From JBAZCI01 sp041671025 (GTDB lineage: Bacteria > Patescibacteriota > Patescibacteriia > UBA10025): DNA of 30,973 nucleotides. Numbering within the stretch: the first letter of the stretch is position 1; each line of letters opens with the position of its first letter. The notes below the pieces were generated by a model, which was given only the letters and a program-made list of their open reading frames with translations, did no database searches and was not told the DNA's origin. Position numbers and translations under genes: made by a program. Shown piece by piece: positions 29,522-30,973 of this stretch. The stretch covers positions 1 through 30,973 of the forward strand of contig JBAZCI010000010.1 of the NCBI GenBank assembly GCA_041671025.1. The letters are read 5' to 3'.

Positions 29522-29578
29522 GCACCTTTGACCTGCCCGCTATTGCTTCGCTGCAAGCGATGCAGGCGGAAAAGGTGC
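29522..29578. repeat. Nested imperfect stem-loop element
   Basis: GCACCTTT (29522-29529) pairs with AAAGGTGC (29571-29578). Inside, CCTGC (29532-29536) pairs with GCAGG (29562-29566), and TCGCT (29548-29552) with AGCGA (29556-29560) around GCA. The helices are separated by asymmetric loops. It lies in the 201-base gap before the 2H gene, outside any credible protein. It could be a dispersed repeat, a small RNA, or a 3' structure for the preceding transcript. Confidence 0.45.
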
Positions 29579-29655
29579 TCTTATGATTTCCTCCAAACGC
29601 AAACTCTCCAGAGTGCGCTTGCGATACGCTTACAATAGTATTGATTATTAAATTT

Positions 29656-29664
29656 TGATATAGT
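29656..29664 (+). promoter_or_regulatory. Extended -10 box, leaderless geometry, before the 2H gene
   Basis: TGA followed by TATAGT (29659-29664) forms an extended -10 element. Six bases later is the ATG at 29671, so transcription should begin on the start codon. No clear -35 is present, which is common with extended -10 promoters. Confidence 0.55.
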
Positions 29665-29670
29665 ATATCC

Positions 29671-30270
29671 ATGAAACGCGCTATAGACATAGTAGTTTTA
29701 CCACCACAACATATATATAAAGATGTTATCGAGTTAAGCGCACTCATGAACAAAGGCGTTCGTGATTCAGAAATTCTTTTGGGAAACACGTACATACCGC
29801 ACATAACACTTGTACATGCATGTGTAGACGAAAATGAATTTCCATCACTACATGAATTTGTTGCACGAACCCTTAAATATACTCGACCATTCGCATTGAC
29901 TGCAGATAAGATTATCGATGATGGCAACGGATTTTTTGCGTTAAATATTCTTCCAAACGCTGAACTTACCGCTCTACACAAAATACTTCTGCAAAAACTC
30001 AAAACGATGCACACAAAGCCGGTAACTGCAGATGCGTTTATTGTTGATCCCGGACAAACCATTAATGACATGACCATACAGTGGGTCACGACGTTTATTG
30101 ACAACTTGATTCGTGATCAATCATATTGGCCTCATATTACTCTGGCGCAAAATTCAAATTTTATTCCTGACTGGAACACTCAAACATTTACTGCCGATCG
30201 AATCGCAATATGCCATGTCGGCAATAACTGTACCTGCCGAAAAATCCTGCATGAATGGAAACTCAGGTAA
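29671..30270 (+). CDS. 2H phosphoesterase-family protein (2'-5' RNA ligase-like)
   Basis: A 199-residue protein with two HxT motifs in the expected spacing: YIPHITLVHA (His44, Thr46) and YWPHITLAQN (His155, Thr157). This pair is the active site of the 2H superfamily, which includes 2'-5' RNA ligases, LigT-like and cyclic phosphodiesterases. Around them a duplicated alpha/beta fold is consistent with the family. Substrates in the family are 2',3'-cyclic phosphates and 2'-5' linkages in RNA or nucleotides; here the reaction is unknown. The gene looks richer in A and T than its neighbours and stands alone, with its own near-leaderless promoter, so it may be an acquired gene. Confidence 0.85.
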   Translation: MKRAIDIVVLPPQHIYKDVIELSALMNKGVRDSEILLGNTYIPHITLVHACVDENEFPSLHEFVARTLKYTRPFALTADKIIDDGNGFFALNILPNAELTALHKILLQKLKTMHTKPVTADAFIVDPGQTINDMTIQWVTTFIDNLIRDQSYWPHITLAQNSNFIPDWNTQTFTADRIAICHVGNNCTCRKILHEWKLR

Positions 30271-30301
30271 ACGCCCGTATCTTCTCTAACTCCTCCTCTC
30301 C

Positions 30302-30310
30302 TGGTATAGT
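30302..30310 (+). promoter_or_regulatory. Extended -10 box, leaderless geometry, before the YfcE gene
   Basis: TGG followed by TATAGT (30305-30310) lies 6 bases before the ATG at 30317, so the mRNA should start on the start codon. TTCTCT at 30282-30287 is a poor -35 candidate. Confidence 0.55.
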
Positions 30311-30316
30311 ATACAT

Positions 30317-30829
30317 ATGAAACTAGCCATTATTTCTGATACCCATGACAATATCGAAAATATTTCGAGAGTGCTGTCGTGGATAAAAAAACAAGGAATC
30401 GAAACCGTCCTGCACTGCGGAGATGTGTGTGCGCCGATTACCCTCGTCAAAAGCATCCTGGATCATTTTGAGGGCACCCTCCATCTTGTCTTCGGCAATA
30501 TCGACGGCGATCGTTTTTTGATGCTCAAAAAAGTAAGTGAAATGGGAAGAAAAAATGTCTTTCTCCACGGAGAACTTGCTGAAATTGAAATCGACGGCAA
30601 AAAGATCGCGATCAATCATTATCCTGACATTGCTAAACGACTCGCGGAATCTGGCGCGTACGATCTGGTCTGCTTCGGCCATAACCACACGCAATCACTT
30701 GCAACCGTGGGCAAAACGTCGCTGGTTAATCCGGGAAATGTAGCAGGTATCTTTGGAGAAGCCGCATGCGCGACATACGACACCACGAGCGGAACTGTAG
30801 AACTCTACCGACTAGATTCATTATCTTAA
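30317..30829 (+). CDS. YfcE/MJ0936-type metallophosphoesterase
   Basis: A 170-residue soluble calcineurin-like phosphoesterase of the small YfcE type. Metal ligands are IISDTHDN (Asp8, His10), HCGDV (Asp36), FGNIDGD (Asn61), INHYP (His101) and CFGHNHTQ (His122, His124). Members hydrolyse phosphodiesters such as bis-pNPP in vitro. Their cellular substrates are poorly known. The GNID instead of the more usual GNCD is a small variation. It is followed by an inositol-monophosphatase-family gene 3 bases on. Confidence 0.93.
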   Translation: MKLAIISDTHDNIENISRVLSWIKKQGIETVLHCGDVCAPITLVKSILDHFEGTLHLVFGNIDGDRFLMLKKVSEMGRKNVFLHGELAEIEIDGKKIAINHYPDIAKRLAESGAYDLVCFGHNHTQSLATVGKTSLVNPGNVAGIFGEAACATYDTTSGTVELYRLDSLS

Positions 30830-30832
30830 TAT

Positions 30833-30973
30833 ATGTCATACCGAACTATTGGTATTAGTGCGGCAAAAAAGGCAGGCGACTATTTGGCAAAACACTTCGC
30901 CACTTTTCATCACGGGGCGATACGCTTCAAAGGATCGCACGATATCGTCACGAAAGCCGATCTCGGAGCCAAT
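30833..30973 (+). CDS. Inositol monophosphatase family protein, N-terminal part
   Basis: The first 47 residues are visible before the window ends. The pattern SAAKKAGDYLAKHF followed by KGSHDIVTKADLGAN matches the N-terminus of inositol monophosphatase, SuhB and CysQ-type enzymes, where an A-G-x-x-L helix is followed by DxVTxxD. The first metal-site glutamate, which lies a few residues later, is outside the window, so activity cannot be checked. The ATG at 30833 follows the YfcE stop by 3 bases, which suggests co-transcription. Confidence 0.75.
   Translation, partial: MSYRTIGISAAKKAGDYLAKHFATFHHGAIRFKGSHDIVTKADLGAN

Noticed and set aside
29445..30104. A 219-residue minus-strand frame opposite the 2H gene.
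   Set aside because: The plus-strand frame has both HxT motifs and a promoter; the minus frame is a shadow rich in Ser and Cys.
1..30973. CRISPR arrays, rRNA genes, insertion sequences, prophage genes or toxin-antitoxin pairs.
   Set aside because: No regularly spaced repeats, rRNA signature, transposase, terminase or paired small toxin-like genes were seen on either strand.

Overview
The window reads as a chromosomal segment of a bacterium with a compact genome, most likely a member of the Candidate Phyla Radiation (Patescibacteria, Parcubacteria-like). This placement is an inference. It rests on tight gene packing, almost no Shine-Dalgarno sequences, an envelope protein of the ESQNYQIDTTIGDP repeat type, GIDE-domain membrane proteins, a GT4/GH130 pair and a NusA with a charged insertion. 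No 16S rRNA or other decisive marker is present, and no prophage, insertion sequence or CRISPR array was seen.

Layout. Bases 1-5600 hold the end of a probable alpha/beta hydrolase, an EamA exporter, an isolated unknown gene (1100-1438), a two-gene DrrAB-like ABC exporter, a GIDE-domain membrane protein, a one-pass membrane protein and a TfoX-N protein. Bases 5692-8984 (minus) hold a GH130 phosphorylase-family gene and a glycosyltransferase fused to a glycosidase-like domain. Bases 9356-12781 (minus) hold a tyrosine recombinase, a membrane metallophosphoesterase, tRNA-Arg(TCT), a small membrane protein, a second GIDE protein and tRNA-His(GTG). A two-domain envelope protein follows at 12900.

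Bases 14364-18384 form an RNA-metabolism operon with a clear promoter and terminator: rpsO, a NYN-family predicted nuclease, pnp and gmk. The 584 bases to rnhB contain what looks like an independent, highly structured non-coding RNA (about 18444-18844) with a near-consensus promoter and an intrinsic terminator. I could not match it to tmRNA, RNase P RNA, SRP RNA or a known riboswitch. After it come rnhB, a methyltransferase and yraN. Then a promoter whose predicted start lies at a terminator-like hairpin leads to nusA, hppA, two PlsC-type acyltransferases, a PaaK-like adenylating enzyme, tig, nfo and a DUF218/YdcF protein. These are almost contiguous and may be one long operon. The end carries a 2H phosphoesterase, a YfcE-type phosphoesterase and the start of an inositol-monophosphatase-family gene.

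Themes. Several genes have a -10 box 6-7 bases before the ATG, which predicts leaderless mRNAs. The acyltransferases plus the adenylating enzyme suggest membrane lipid assembly from scavenged fatty acids. The most interesting signals are the orphan RNA, the hairpin in front of nusA, the structured region and tRNA fragment beside tRNA-His, and the NYN nuclease inside the rpsO-pnp operon.
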